From Ancylobacter radicis (GTDB lineage Bacteria; Pseudomonadota; Alphaproteobacteria; Rhizobiales; Xanthobacteraceae): a stretch of DNA of 64,000 bases. The notes beneath the pieces were generated by a model. The model worked only from the letters and a program-made list of their open reading frames with translations. It was not told the origin of the DNA and did no database searches. Location: contig NZ_JAHCQH010000004.1 of assembly GCF_018449475.1 (NCBI RefSeq), positions 62,001 to 126,000 on the forward strand, read 5' to 3'. Position numbers and translations under genes: made by a program. Numbering within the stretch: position 1 is the stretch's first letter; the number at the start of each line of letters is the position of its first letter. Shown here in pieces: positions 28,099 to 37,316 of the stretch.

Positions 28099-30210
28099 AT
28101 GTCGTTCAAAGCCGAAGATATGCCCCCTCTGCCCCATTCCCTTCCGGAGTGCCGGACGGAGGGCTTCGACCTGCTGTACCGGCCGGTCTGGATCCTCGAC
28201 ATGGATGCCATGCGGAAATTCTATGCCAATGGCGCGGCGCGGGCGCTGTGGCGGGTCGAACCGGGCGAGGAGGCGGAATTCTTCGCGCGGGACTTTGCCC
28301 CGCATTCTCCAGCGATCCGCTCGCGGCTGACCCGCACGATGGAGCGGCTGCGCGCCGGCGAGGTGTTCACCGAGCGTTGGACCTTCTACCCCAAGAGCCA
28401 GCCCTTTACCGCCGCCTGCCTGATGAGCGGCGTGCGGCTGCCCAATGGCCATGCCGGCATGCTGGTCGAGGCGATGGTCGCGGAGACCGAGCCGGAGGAT
28501 CTGCGGGCGCTGGAGGCGCTGCGCCACACCGGGGTGCTGGTGACGCTCTATGACGAGGCCGGCGCGGTGCTGTACCAGAATCCGGCCGCGGCGCGCGGCT
28601 ATCCCGGCGAGCATCATCGCTTCATTGATAGCTTCGCGGTTCGGGAGGAGGGGCGGTCGCTCTGGGAGGCGGCGTTTCGCCATGATCCGGCCCGGACGAA
28701 TGCCTTCATGGGCCAAACTGTCTCTGGCGAGTTCCGCGTGCTCACCAGCGCCGGGGAGCGTTGGCACGGCATCGACCTGCGCACCACGACCGATCCGGTA
28801 AGCGGGCATGTCGGGGCGCTGGTGAATGAGCGCGACATCACCGAGCAGATGCGGGCCAAGGCGCGCTCCGAATATCTCTCCACCCACGACATGATGACGG
28901 ACCTGCTCAACCGGACCACCTTTGTGGAACGGTTGCAGGAGGCCATGGAACAGCCCGGCGCCGCCGGCGCCTTGCTCATGATCGACCTCGACAATTTCAA
29001 GGAGGTCAACGACACCTATGGCCATGCGGCGGGCGACGGAGTGCTGCGTGAGATCGGTGCGCGGCTGCGGGCGAGCCTGCGGCCGGGGGACGTGGCGGCG
29101 CGCCTGGGCGGGGACGAGTTCGCCCTGCTGCTGGCCCATGTGGTCGACGCGGAGGTGTTGCGGCGGCGCGCCAGCGAGATCGACCTGCGGCTCATCCAGC
29201 CCATCGCGGATCCTGTCTCGGGCGCGGTCTTCAGCATGGCGGCAAGCTTCGGCATCGCCACCTGGCCGGAGGATGGCGAGAGCCCGGACACGCTGCAGCG
29301 CAACGCCGATCTCGCTCTCTACGCCGCCAAGACCGAGAGCGGTCGACGCGTGCGCCGCTTCAATGTCGGCATGAGGCGCGAGGCCGACGAGCGCCATCAA
29401 TGCATCCTCGACCTCTCCTCCGCACTGGAGCATGACGAGTTCGAGATGTTCTACCAGCCCATCGTCGATCTCGCGACGCTGGCGCCAAAGGGTTTCGAGG
29501 CCTTGCTGCGGTGGCGCCATCCCACGCGCGGCCTTTTGCTGCCCGATTATTTTATCCCGGCGGCCGAGAGTGTCGGGCTGATGGCGCCGATCGGCACGGC
29601 GATGTTCGCGCGCATCTGCGCGCAGGTGCGCGCCTGGATCGACGAAGGGCTCGATCCGGGCCGCGTCGCGGTCAATCTTTCAGCGAACCAGTTCCGCAAT
29701 CGCGCCCTTCCTGATCATATCCTCGCGGAGCTTGACGCGGCTGGCCTCACGCCCGCGCGGATCGAGTTCGAGGTCCCGGAGACGGTGACGCTGGGGCGCA
29801 GCGGCGAGGCCGTGGTGGATACGCTCTCGGCACTGCGGCGGGCCGGATTCAGCATCGCGCTGGATGATTTCGGCACCGGCCATGCCTCGCTCACCCATTT
29901 GCGGCGCCTGCCGGTCGACGTCATCAAGATCGACCGCAGTTTCATTGCCGACATGGAGCACTCCGCCGCCGACCGTGCCATCGTCCACGCGGTGATCGCG
30001 CTGGGCCGGGAACTGGGCATGAGCGTGCTGGCGGAGGGGATCGAGAATGAAGGGCAGCGCGCCTCGCTGCACCTGCTCGGCTGCCATCTCGCCCAGGGCT
30101 ATCTGTTCGGCCATCCGATGCAGGCGGCCCGCGCGGCCGAATGGATGCAGCGCCAGGCCGCGCGCCTGGGAGCGGGCAGCAAGGTCATCACCTTCCCGGC
30201 AGCACCATGA
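28099..30210 (+). CDS. PAS-GGDEF-EAL cyclic di-GMP enzyme
   Basis: This 703-residue cytoplasmic protein has two PAS-like N-terminal regions (about 15-120 and 130-255, each with WxF/Y-type cores), a GGDEF domain (about 265-425) and an EAL domain (about 435-690). GGDEF is intact at 337-341 and preceded by a product-inhibition I-site RPGD at 328-331. EAL is intact at 467-469, with NLSANQFRN, EVPETVTLG and LDDFGTGHASLTHL supplying metal ligands. Both synthesis and hydrolysis of c-di-GMP are therefore possible. No membrane segment is seen. The 3' end overlaps the convergent hydrolase gene by 23 bases. Confidence 0.93.
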   Translation: MSFKAEDMPPLPHSLPECRTEGFDLLYRPVWILDMDAMRKFYANGAARALWRVEPGEEAEFFARDFAPHSPAIRSRLTRTMERLRAGEVFTERWTFYPKSQPFTAACLMSGVRLPNGHAGMLVEAMVAETEPEDLRALEALRHTGVLVTLYDEAGAVLYQNPAAARGYPGEHHRFIDSFAVREEGRSLWEAAFRHDPARTNAFMGQTVSGEFRVLTSAGERWHGIDLRTTTDPVSGHVGALVNERDITEQMRAKARSEYLSTHDMMTDLLNRTTFVERLQEAMEQPGAAGALLMIDLDNFKEVNDTYGHAAGDGVLREIGARLRASLRPGDVAARLGGDEFALLLAHVVDAEVLRRRASEIDLRLIQPIADPVSGAVFSMAASFGIATWPEDGESPDTLQRNADLALYAAKTESGRRVRRFNVGMRREADERHQCILDLSSALEHDEFEMFYQPIVDLATLAPKGFEALLRWRHPTRGLLLPDYFIPAAESVGLMAPIGTAMFARICAQVRAWIDEGLDPGRVAVNLSANQFRNRALPDHILAELDAAGLTPARIEFEVPETVTLGRSGEAVVDTLSALRRAGFSIALDDFGTGHASLTHLRRLPVDVIKIDRSFIADMEHSAADRAIVHAVIALGRELGMSVLAEGIENEGQRASLHLLGCHLAQGYLFGHPMQAARAAEWMQRQAARLGAGSKVITFPAAP

Positions 30211-31021
30211 CCGTCGGCGTGGTCGGCAGCGTGGCGCGCGAGAACATCATGGTCGCGCTCGGCTGCCGCTGGACGGCATAGCGGCTGTCCGCCAGCCGGG
30301 CGAGGAAACGCTCCAGCGTGCTCGGGTTGAAATAGTGCATGGGAATCACGACCGGCGATTCCAGCGCCTTCAGCACCTCGATCATGCCGTCGACATCCAG
30401 CGTGTAGCTCCCGTCCACCGGCGCCAGCACGATGTCGATCCGGCCGAGCGCCCCGAGATCTTCCGGCGTCAGAATATGGTGCAGATGGCCGAGATGGGCG
30501 ATGCACAGGTCGGCGGCGCGGAAGATGAAGATCGAATTGCCGTTCTGGATCGTGCCACCTTCCCAGTCGCGGATATTGGTCGGCAGGTTGCCGATCCACA
30601 GATCGTCCACCTCCAGGTCATGGCGCGCCGGCTCGCGGTCCTCCCGCCAGCCCTTGAGCACATGCTCGATGCCGGGATCGGGATTCAGCGAATAATGGGT
30701 GGAATGGGCGCGGTTCATGGTGGCGACGCGCGGCACGATGGCGGGGCGCACATAGTCGTTGTAATCGGTTGCCAGCGTCACCCCGCCGGCGGTCTCGATC
30801 AGGAAGGTCGCGTGCCCGACAAAGGTCAGGCTGACCTCGCGCGGCTGCGGCATGGCGGCCGGCAGGGCGGTGAGCCGGGGCGGGGAGAGGAAGGGGCTGG
30901 TGGCCACCAGCTTCGGGCAACGATCGGCCTGCGCGTGGCCCGGCGTCGCGAGTGGGGGCATCGCGAGGCCGATCAGGCCGAGGATGCAGACGGCGAGCAA
31001 ACGCGGAAACGGGCTCGGCAT
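30188..31021 (-). CDS. Exported MBL-fold hydrolase with atypical metal motif
   Basis: This 277-residue protein has a signal peptide (about 1-31, ending PGHAQ). EVSLTFVGHATFLIETAGGVTLATDYND marks an MBL fold like that of UPF0173/NAPE-PLD-type enzymes. The usual HxHxDH motif is not present; the equivalent region reads NRAHSTHYSLNPDPG. Downstream HLGHLHH, APVDGSYTLD and VVIPMHYF could still provide ligands. The substrate is unknown. Convergent overlap with the GGDEF-EAL gene is 23 bases. Confidence 0.78.
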   Translation of the reverse strand: MPSPFPRLLAVCILGLIGLAMPPLATPGHAQADRCPKLVATSPFLSPPRLTALPAAMPQPREVSLTFVGHATFLIETAGGVTLATDYNDYVRPAIVPRVATMNRAHSTHYSLNPDPGIEHVLKGWREDREPARHDLEVDDLWIGNLPTNIRDWEGGTIQNGNSIFIFRAADLCIAHLGHLHHILTPEDLGALGRIDIVLAPVDGSYTLDVDGMIEVLKALESPVVIPMHYFNPSTLERFLARLADSRYAVQRQPSATMMFSRATLPTTPTVMVLPGR

Positions 31022-31123
31022 GGGCGGGGCTCCGGGCGGGCGTCCGAAGCATCATGGCGCGGGCTGACGCAGGGGCGAGTCACGTTTGCGTGCCGGCTGG
31101 CAGCACGTCACTGACAAGCCATC

Positions 31124-31759
31124 TCAGCGGATGAAGGGGTTGGTCCGCTTTTCCAGCGCGATATTGGTCGCGTTGCCATGGCCGGGCAGCACGGTGAAGG
31201 CATCCCCGAGCGGGAGGATCTTCTCCTTGATGCCCTTGATGAGCAGCGGGCCGTCGCCATAGGGGAAATCCGTCCGACCGACCGACCGCTGGAACAGCGT
31301 ATCGCCGACGATGGCCAGCCGATTGTCATGGTTGACCAGCACGATATGGCCGGGCGTGTGGCCGGGCACATGCAGCACGTCGAAGGCAATGCCGCCAATG
31401 TCCACGGTATCGCCTTCGTCGAGCCAGCGGTCCGGGGTCACCGCGCGGCCGGGAATGCCGGTGCGCTCGCCATCGGCGGGCAGGTTGTCGAGCAGGAACC
31501 TGTCGCCCTCATGCGGGCCTTCGACCAGAATCTTCAGCGTTTCGGACAGCTCGGCCGCGCCCGCCGCGTGATCGATATGGCCATGCGTGAGCACGATCTT
31601 CTCGGCATTGACCTCAAGTTCTTCCAGCGCAGCGAGGATGCGCGGCAGGTCGCCGCCCGGATCGATCACCGCCCCGCGCTTGGTCTCCTCGTCCCAGATG
31701 ATCGAGCAGTTCTGCTGGAAGGGGGTAACGGGAACGACGGCGACCTTCAGTTGCGGCAT
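31124..31759 (-). CDS. gloC: MBL-fold glyoxalase II-like hydrolase (GloC/YcbL type)
   Basis: This 211-residue protein lacks the long C-terminal domain of GloB. Metal ligands are intact: THGHIDHAAG, HVPGHTPGH, VGDTLFQRSVGRTDFPYGD and VLPGHGNATNI. The QRSVGRTDFP motif is typical of YcbL/GloC, which hydrolyses S-D-lactoylglutathione in methylglyoxal detoxification. It has no signal peptide. It lies 96 bases downstream of the third Cys-rich peptide gene on the same strand, but a functional link is not evident. Confidence 0.85.
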   Translation of the reverse strand: MPQLKVAVVPVTPFQQNCSIIWDEETKRGAVIDPGGDLPRILAALEELEVNAEKIVLTHGHIDHAAGAAELSETLKILVEGPHEGDRFLLDNLPADGERTGIPGRAVTPDRWLDEGDTVDIGGIAFDVLHVPGHTPGHIVLVNHDNRLAIVGDTLFQRSVGRTDFPYGDGPLLIKGIKEKILPLGDAFTVLPGHGNATNIALEKRTNPFIR

Positions 31760-31855
31760 TGACGGCTCCTCGACACAGGCTGCGGGACTGTGGTCGATGA
31801 TATGCCAGCGCGCAAGGGTGGCCGGCGCCCCGGAGTGCGCCGGCCGGGCTTGGCG

Positions 31856-32026
31856 TCAGCACTGGCCGATATTCGGAATGCAGGCGCCGACGCAGTTGCC
31901 GAACAGGCAGGCGCCGACACAGCATTTTCCGGGGCCGCAGCAATCCGAGGGCTGCAGGCCGGCGCTCAGGTCTCGCGCGGCGGTGGTGTGCCGCGCCACG
32001 GGGAGGGACTGGGAGGGAAGTCGCAT
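31856..32026 (-). CDS. Cys-rich precursor-like peptide C
   Basis: This 56-residue peptide is preceded by an excellent ribosome-binding site (AAAGGAAA, 32033-32040). Residues 1-28 contain no Cys; residues 29-56 hold eight (positions 29, 30, 35, 36, 40, 45, 49, 56), half of them in CC or CxxxC patterns with Gly. The leader starts MRLPSQSLPVAR, matching peptides A and B at Met1, Lys/Arg2, Leu/Met3, Pro4, Gln6 and Arg12. This leader-core layout is that of a ribosomal peptide precursor or a small metal-binding or disulfide-rich peptide. Function is unknown. Confidence 0.7.
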   Translation of the reverse strand: MRLPSQSLPVARHTTAARDLSAGLQPSDCCGPGKCCVGACLFGNCVGACIPNIGQC

Positions 32027-32074
32027 AGTCGCTTTCCTTTCAAGGTCGCTGGCCCGGGAGGCTCGGTGGCTGGT

Positions 32075-32114
32075 GCCGGCATACGCCGGCGAGACGCCGC
32101 TCCCGCAGCGGCGT
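32075..32114 (-). other. Two consecutive hairpins between peptide genes
   Basis: GCCGGC-ATAC-GCCGGC (32075-32090) and ACGCCGCT-CCCGC-AGCGGCGT (32094-32114) are perfect inverted repeats separated by three bases. They lie immediately after the stop of peptide B and before the ribosome-binding site of peptide C. No T-tract follows, so they are more likely RNA stability or processing structures than a full terminator. Confidence 0.6.
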
Positions 32115-32120
32115 GTTCGA

Positions 32121-32333
32121 TCAGAGGCACTCGATGCAGTCGCTCATGCCGAGCGCCGCGAAGCACTGGATGCAGGCCCCCGGACCGCCGGCACAGGCCG
32201 CGACGCATGCCGCCACGGCGGCGGCGCAGATGACGTTCTCGGGAAATCCGCAACCGGCGGGATGCACCGCGCCATTGAACGGCGCGAAGCTCGGGCTGCG
32301 AAGAATGGCGGGGCTCTGGATGGGCATTTTCAT
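32121..32333 (-). CDS. Cys-rich precursor-like peptide B
   Basis: This 70-residue peptide has AGGA nine bases before the ATG. There is no Cys in residues 1-27, then eight (28, 36, 43, 47, 54, 57, 66, 69), partly in CxxxxxxCxxxC and CxxC spacing within an Ala-rich, amphipathic stretch (AAAVAACVAACAGG). The leader MKMPIQSPAILR matches those of peptides A and C. The Ala/Gly/Cys-rich core recalls halocin C8-like and other Cys-rich antimicrobial peptides, but that is only resemblance. It is the third gene from the protease. Confidence 0.7.
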   Translation of the reverse strand: MKMPIQSPAILRSPSFAPFNGAVHPAGCGFPENVICAAAVAACVAACAGGPGACIQCFAALGMSDCIECL

Positions 32334-32396
32334 GATGATGTTCCTCGTGCTCGGGGTGTGGGCGTCCGCGCCCTGTCGACAGGGCGCAGACAGGGA

Positions 32397-32639
32397 TCAG
32401 AGGCGGCAGTGCTGGCTGCACAGAATGCGGCAGGTCTCCCGCATCGGCTTGGGAAGTTCGCTGCAGGCCGCATGGCAGCGGACGCAGTCGGAAAGCGTCA
32501 TGCCGAGGCGTATCTGCAGCGGCTGCGTTGAGGGCCCGCGCGGTCGCGGCGGGACCTGCGGCGGCAGGCGCATCAGGCTCGCCACGGGCGCGGGTGCGGC
32601 GGGCTTGCGCCGGGAAGCTCGCGGGCGCTTTTCCGCCAT
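32397..32639 (-). CDS. Cys-rich precursor-like peptide A
   Basis: Starting at 32639, two bases after the protease stop, the peptide has 80 residues. An internal ATG at 32573 would give 58 residues beginning MRLPPQVPPRPR, which aligns with the starts of peptides B and C. The Arg/Pro/Ala-rich front contains no Cys; six Cys follow near the end (52, 55, 59, 70, 74, 78 of the long form), spaced CxxCxxxC, then a gap of ten residues, then CxxxCxxxC. The spacing also recalls small copper- or zinc-binding helical proteins, so metal binding is an alternative to a matured peptide. Confidence 0.68.
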   Translation of the reverse strand: MAEKRPRASRRKPAAPAPVASLMRLPPQVPPRPRGPSTQPLQIRLGMTLSDCVRCHAACSELPKPMRETCRILCSQHCRL

Positions 32640-32641
32640 GG

Positions 32642-34549
32642 CTAGACTCTCCGCGCCCAACTGCGCACGGTGCCCACCGTCACCGGCACGACATCGCTGA
32701 CATCGACGGTGAAGCGGTAGATACGGCTCGCGACATTGGTGTTGTCGGGATTGAAGAAGGCGATCTCGACGTCGTAGCAGTCGGAATCGGGCCGGCAGAC
32801 CGGGCTTTTCTTGACCATGATCGAGTCGAGGTCGAGCTGCTGGCGCGTCGTGCTCTGGAGCACCGAGGCGATCTGGCTCGCATTGGTGGCCGAGTAGTTG
32901 AGGGCGCGCTCCTCGCCGGTGATGCCCAAATTGCGCAGGTCATAATAGACGCGGCTGAGGAAGTTGGTCAGTCCGGCGGAAAAGCGGTCATAGGTGTCCT
33001 GATCCGTCGCCGCCATCGGTTGCATCCCGAGAATCGCATCAATTATCGCTTGCGGATTCCAGCAGTAGATGCCGCGAATGGCCGGCACGATGACCGGTAC
33101 CGTTTGCCCCGACTGCAGCCTCGCCGTGCCGCTGATCACGCCGGGAATGGAGACGATCTCCGCGCCCTCGTGGATCTGCGCCTTGAAGGCGTCGCGCAGC
33201 ATCTTGTAACCGGTATCGCCAAAGGCACCGACCGGGTGGATCGCGTAGATCGGCGTCGCGTCGAGATTGAGCGTCCAGATCACCGACGCGGCGTCGTAGG
33301 GCTTGGCATCGAGATGGCCGAGCCAATGATCCGGGTGAAGGGGATTGTTGGCCTCGCCTGCCATCGCCTGCATGAACGAATCGCGCCGGGCTTCCGAACC
33401 GAAATCATAGCCGACCCGCCCGAGCGCATAGACGAGCTGTGGTCGGGCGGGCGCTTGACCCTTGCCGCCACAGCCGCATCCGCAGCCGCCGCCTTCGGCT
33501 TTTTTCTTGCCCCCGCACCCGCATCCGCAATCGGAGGGTGTCACCGTGGCCTGTTCCGGGCCGGGGCTGGCATCGGTCGCCGAGGGCTCGGGCGCCGGCT
33601 CGCCCGATGCCATGATGCGGGCAGAGGCGAGTGGCCGGGGCGCGGTGTCCCGGATCGTGGCGTCGGCGATCGGCACGTGCAGGCTATCGGACATGGCGCA
33701 TCCCCCTTGAATCCTTGCGGTGGCTCCGATGATGTCGAGACGGCCGGCGAGAAAGCGCGCGCAGTCGGCGGCGCTTTCGTCCGGGCACGGAATGGCGGTC
33801 TCAAGCAGCGCCGCGCGGATCGCATGCGGGTCAGGCGCATGTCCGCAGGCTATCTGCAGGGCGGCGAGCCGGGCGGCCTGGCCGGCGACATGGGGCGCGG
33901 CATAGCTCGTGCCGCTGCGCCGCGCCGTGCCGCCACCGGCGCGGGCTCCGAGGATCTCCTGGCCCGGCGCGAGCAGGCCCTGCGTCCGGTAAAGGGCACC
34001 CCAATTGCTCGAGGCCAGCGGCGCCCCGTCCGTGCCGAGAGCGCCGACCGCGAGCACGGAGGGGACCGCTGCCGGAACATGCAGGCACGCGCACCCGTCA
34101 TTGCCCGCCGCCGCGATGATGAGCACGTTGCGCTCGGCACAACGGGCGATGGCCTGCGCGAGCACGGGATCGGGCGCGCCGGAGGGCGAGAGCTGCCCTC
34201 CGCTTATGTTGATGAAGTGCGCACCGTTTTCCACAGCCACCAGGATCGCCCTGGCGAGATCGAGCTGGGAGGCGGCGAGCCGGTCTCCATCCCCGGTGAA
34301 GATGGGAATGATGAGCCCGCGGCAGGCCGGAATCAGGCCGGCCACCTCGCTGCCGATCTGCCCGAACAGCAGGCTCGCCACATGCGTCCCGTGCAGCGTG
34401 GCTGCCGAACTGTCGAGAGGCTCGGGCTGGCCAAGCGGCAGTTCTATCTGCGCTCCGCGGAAGCAGGCGTGATCCAGGTCGACGGGGCCGTCCAGTACAG
34501 CGACCGTGACCTGCGTCTGTCCCTGCTGACCGGCGGCCGTGATGTGCAT
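32642..34549 (-). CDS. PatA/PatG-like subtilisin (S8) protease with Cys-Gly linker
   Basis: This 635-residue protein has a subtilase domain (about 10-285) with triad Asp20 (VAVLDG), His53 (HGTHVASLLFG) and Ser215 (SGTSYAAPHVAG), plus oxyanion Asn150 (AAAGND). There is no signal peptide, so it acts in the cytoplasm. A Pro/Ala-rich linker follows, containing CGCGCGG (341-347) and a second CGCGCGG (356-362). The C-terminal domain (about 370-635) resembles the domain that follows the protease in PatA/PatG cyanobactin maturation enzymes. It is the first gene of a four-gene run with three Cys-rich peptides, its likely substrates. Confidence 0.85.
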   Translation of the reverse strand: MHITAAGQQGQTQVTVAVLDGPVDLDHACFRGAQIELPLGQPEPLDSSAATLHGTHVASLLFGQIGSEVAGLIPACRGLIIPIFTGDGDRLAASQLDLARAILVAVENGAHFINISGGQLSPSGAPDPVLAQAIARCAERNVLIIAAAGNDGCACLHVPAAVPSVLAVGALGTDGAPLASSNWGALYRTQGLLAPGQEILGARAGGGTARRSGTSYAAPHVAGQAARLAALQIACGHAPDPHAIRAALLETAIPCPDESAADCARFLAGRLDIIGATARIQGGCAMSDSLHVPIADATIRDTAPRPLASARIMASGEPAPEPSATDASPGPEQATVTPSDCGCGCGGKKKAEGGGCGCGCGGKGQAPARPQLVYALGRVGYDFGSEARRDSFMQAMAGEANNPLHPDHWLGHLDAKPYDAASVIWTLNLDATPIYAIHPVGAFGDTGYKMLRDAFKAQIHEGAEIVSIPGVISGTARLQSGQTVPVIVPAIRGIYCWNPQAIIDAILGMQPMAATDQDTYDRFSAGLTNFLSRVYYDLRNLGITGEERALNYSATNASQIASVLQSTTRQQLDLDSIMVKKSPVCRPDSDCYDVEIAFFNPDNTNVASRIYRFTVDVSDVVPVTVGTVRSWARRV

Positions 34550-34590
34550 TTTGCAACCCCCGGATGCAATTTGCCGTTGTGGGCTCGGTT

Positions 34591-34640
34591 CGTCAACCTA
34601 TGATATATGTAAAGTTAAATTATCTACCTTTGATTGCAGT
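34591..34640. promoter_or_regulatory. AT-rich divergent promoter region
   Basis: This is one of the most AT-rich patches in the window, lying between the protease (minus) and lepA (plus) start codons. On the minus strand TTGACG (34596-34591) could be a -35 box for the protease operon, but no good -10 follows at 17 bases, so the exact promoter is uncertain. Confidence 0.35.
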
Positions 34641-34761
34641 TGCGCGTATGCCGACCTGCGCCGGGTCCGTGATCGGCCGCTTGAGGGAGCGGCGCGCCGC
34701 GCCTGTTCGGCCGTGTAGATGAGGTTTCCGTTTTCGCTGCGGATGCTCTATACGCCCGGCC

Positions 34762-36567
<1,806 letters not shown>

Positions 36568-36570
36568 GAC

Positions 36571-36843
36571 ATGTCCGTTTCGGTCGAGATAGCCCCACAC
36601 GCCCGAGAGAGTGCACAGGAGCGGGGCGCGACCGAAGTCGAGATCGTCGAGACGGTTGTGTCAGGCGAATCGTTTCCAGCGAAGTTCGGAAGGGTTGGCT
36701 TTCGCCGTAATCACCCTTTCAATTCTCACTGGCGTGGCCAATTCTATACCACCAAACAGATCGAAGTTTTTGCGGTCGAGGAGCACGGTCGCTGGATCGT
36801 CGTAACCGTTCTGGTCAAATTCTTCGGAAAGGCGGCGCCATGA
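36571..36843 (+). CDS. DUF4258 protein, candidate toxin
   Basis: This 90-residue basic protein follows the DUF4258 pattern: an N-terminal APHARESAQERGATEVEIVETV helix region, a GFRRNHPFNSHWRGQFYTTKQIEVFAVEE strand block and a C-terminal WIVVTVLVKFFG. DUF4258 proteins resemble RelE-like toxins and often lie beside DUF2283 genes; toxicity here is inferred. The start is 3 bases after lepA and it overlaps the DUF2283 gene by 4 bases, a typical toxin-antitoxin arrangement. Confidence 0.75.
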   Translation: MSVSVEIAPHARESAQERGATEVEIVETVVSGESFPAKFGRVGFRRNHPFNSHWRGQFYTTKQIEVFAVEEHGRWIVVTVLVKFFGKAAP

Positions 36844-37229
36844 AACTCACCCATGATCCGACGCTGAACATCGCCTATATCCGCCTGCGCGAGCCTGCCG
36901 GCGAGGTTGAGACCGTTCATATCAGTGATGAGCTGAACGTCGATCTGGCGCCGGACGGATCGATCTACGGCATAGAGCTGTTGAATGCGAATGAACAGCT
37001 CGGGGCGCAAGAACCCGTCGCAATCGTCAAGAGTGCATCGGGTTCGGGGAACCGCATCGAGATTTATCGAGACAAGACGGGCGAGTATCGCGTCAGAGGG
37101 CTCAGGCCGAATGGCGAGCCTCTCTGGCTGGCTGGACCTTTTACCGGCAAGGCCGAGGCGGTTGCCGCCGTTGAGGAAATGCGGAAGGGTTTCTCCGAAG
37201 CCGAGCTTGCGGACCTGACAGCGGCGTGA
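36840..37229 (+). CDS. DUF2283 protein with YegP-like C-terminal domain, candidate antitoxin
   Basis: This 129-residue protein has a DUF2283 domain at 1-55 (MKLTHDPTLNIAYIRL, HISDELNVDLAPDGSIYGIEL). Its second half (71-117, IEIYRDKTGEYRVRGLRPNG) aligns with the YegP/DUF1508 protein encoded 88 bases downstream (FEVYKDKAGEFRFRFKAPNG). The protein is therefore a DUF2283-DUF1508 fusion. With DUF4258 upstream it forms a probable toxin-antitoxin pair, with this acidic partner as antitoxin. Confidence 0.75.
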   Translation: MKLTHDPTLNIAYIRLREPAGEVETVHISDELNVDLAPDGSIYGIELLNANEQLGAQEPVAIVKSASGSGNRIEIYRDKTGEYRVRGLRPNGEPLWLAGPFTGKAEAVAAVEEMRKGFSEAELADLTAA

Positions 37230-37232
37230 TCT

Positions 37233-37257
37233 GCCGCGCTCAAGGTGGACGACTGAG
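37233..37257 (+). repeat. Duplicated 3' end of lepA
   Basis: GCCGCGCTCAAGGT(G)GACGACTGAG repeats 36544-36568 with a single mismatch (24/25). It again encodes AALKVDD and stop, the lepA C-terminus. The mismatch is synonymous (GTC/GTG). The two copies enclose exactly the DUF4258/DUF2283 pair, 689 bases apart. Confidence 0.85.
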
Positions 37258-37296
37258 CGCGCCTACCCACGGGCGGCCTTTCGTGCTGACATGGTG

Positions 37297-37311
37297 CCTC
37301 CCACAGGGAGG
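37297..37311 (+). promoter_or_regulatory. Hairpin sequestering the yegP ribosome-binding site
   Basis: CCTCCC-ACA-GGGAGG is a perfect 6-bp hairpin whose right arm is the Shine-Dalgarno sequence for the ATG at 37317. Folding would hide the site, so translation may be temperature-, helicase- or RNA-regulated. Confidence 0.5.
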
Positions 37312-37316
37312 AAACC

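Noticed and set aside
31124-31759. GloC-like hydrolase as a member of the Cys-rich peptide operon
   Set aside because: It is on the same strand after a 96-base gap, but it is a common housekeeping enzyme with no clear link to peptide processing.
32528-34603. 691-codon open frame opposite the subtilase
   Set aside because: The minus-strand frame carries a full catalytic triad and family motifs; the plus frame is its shadow.
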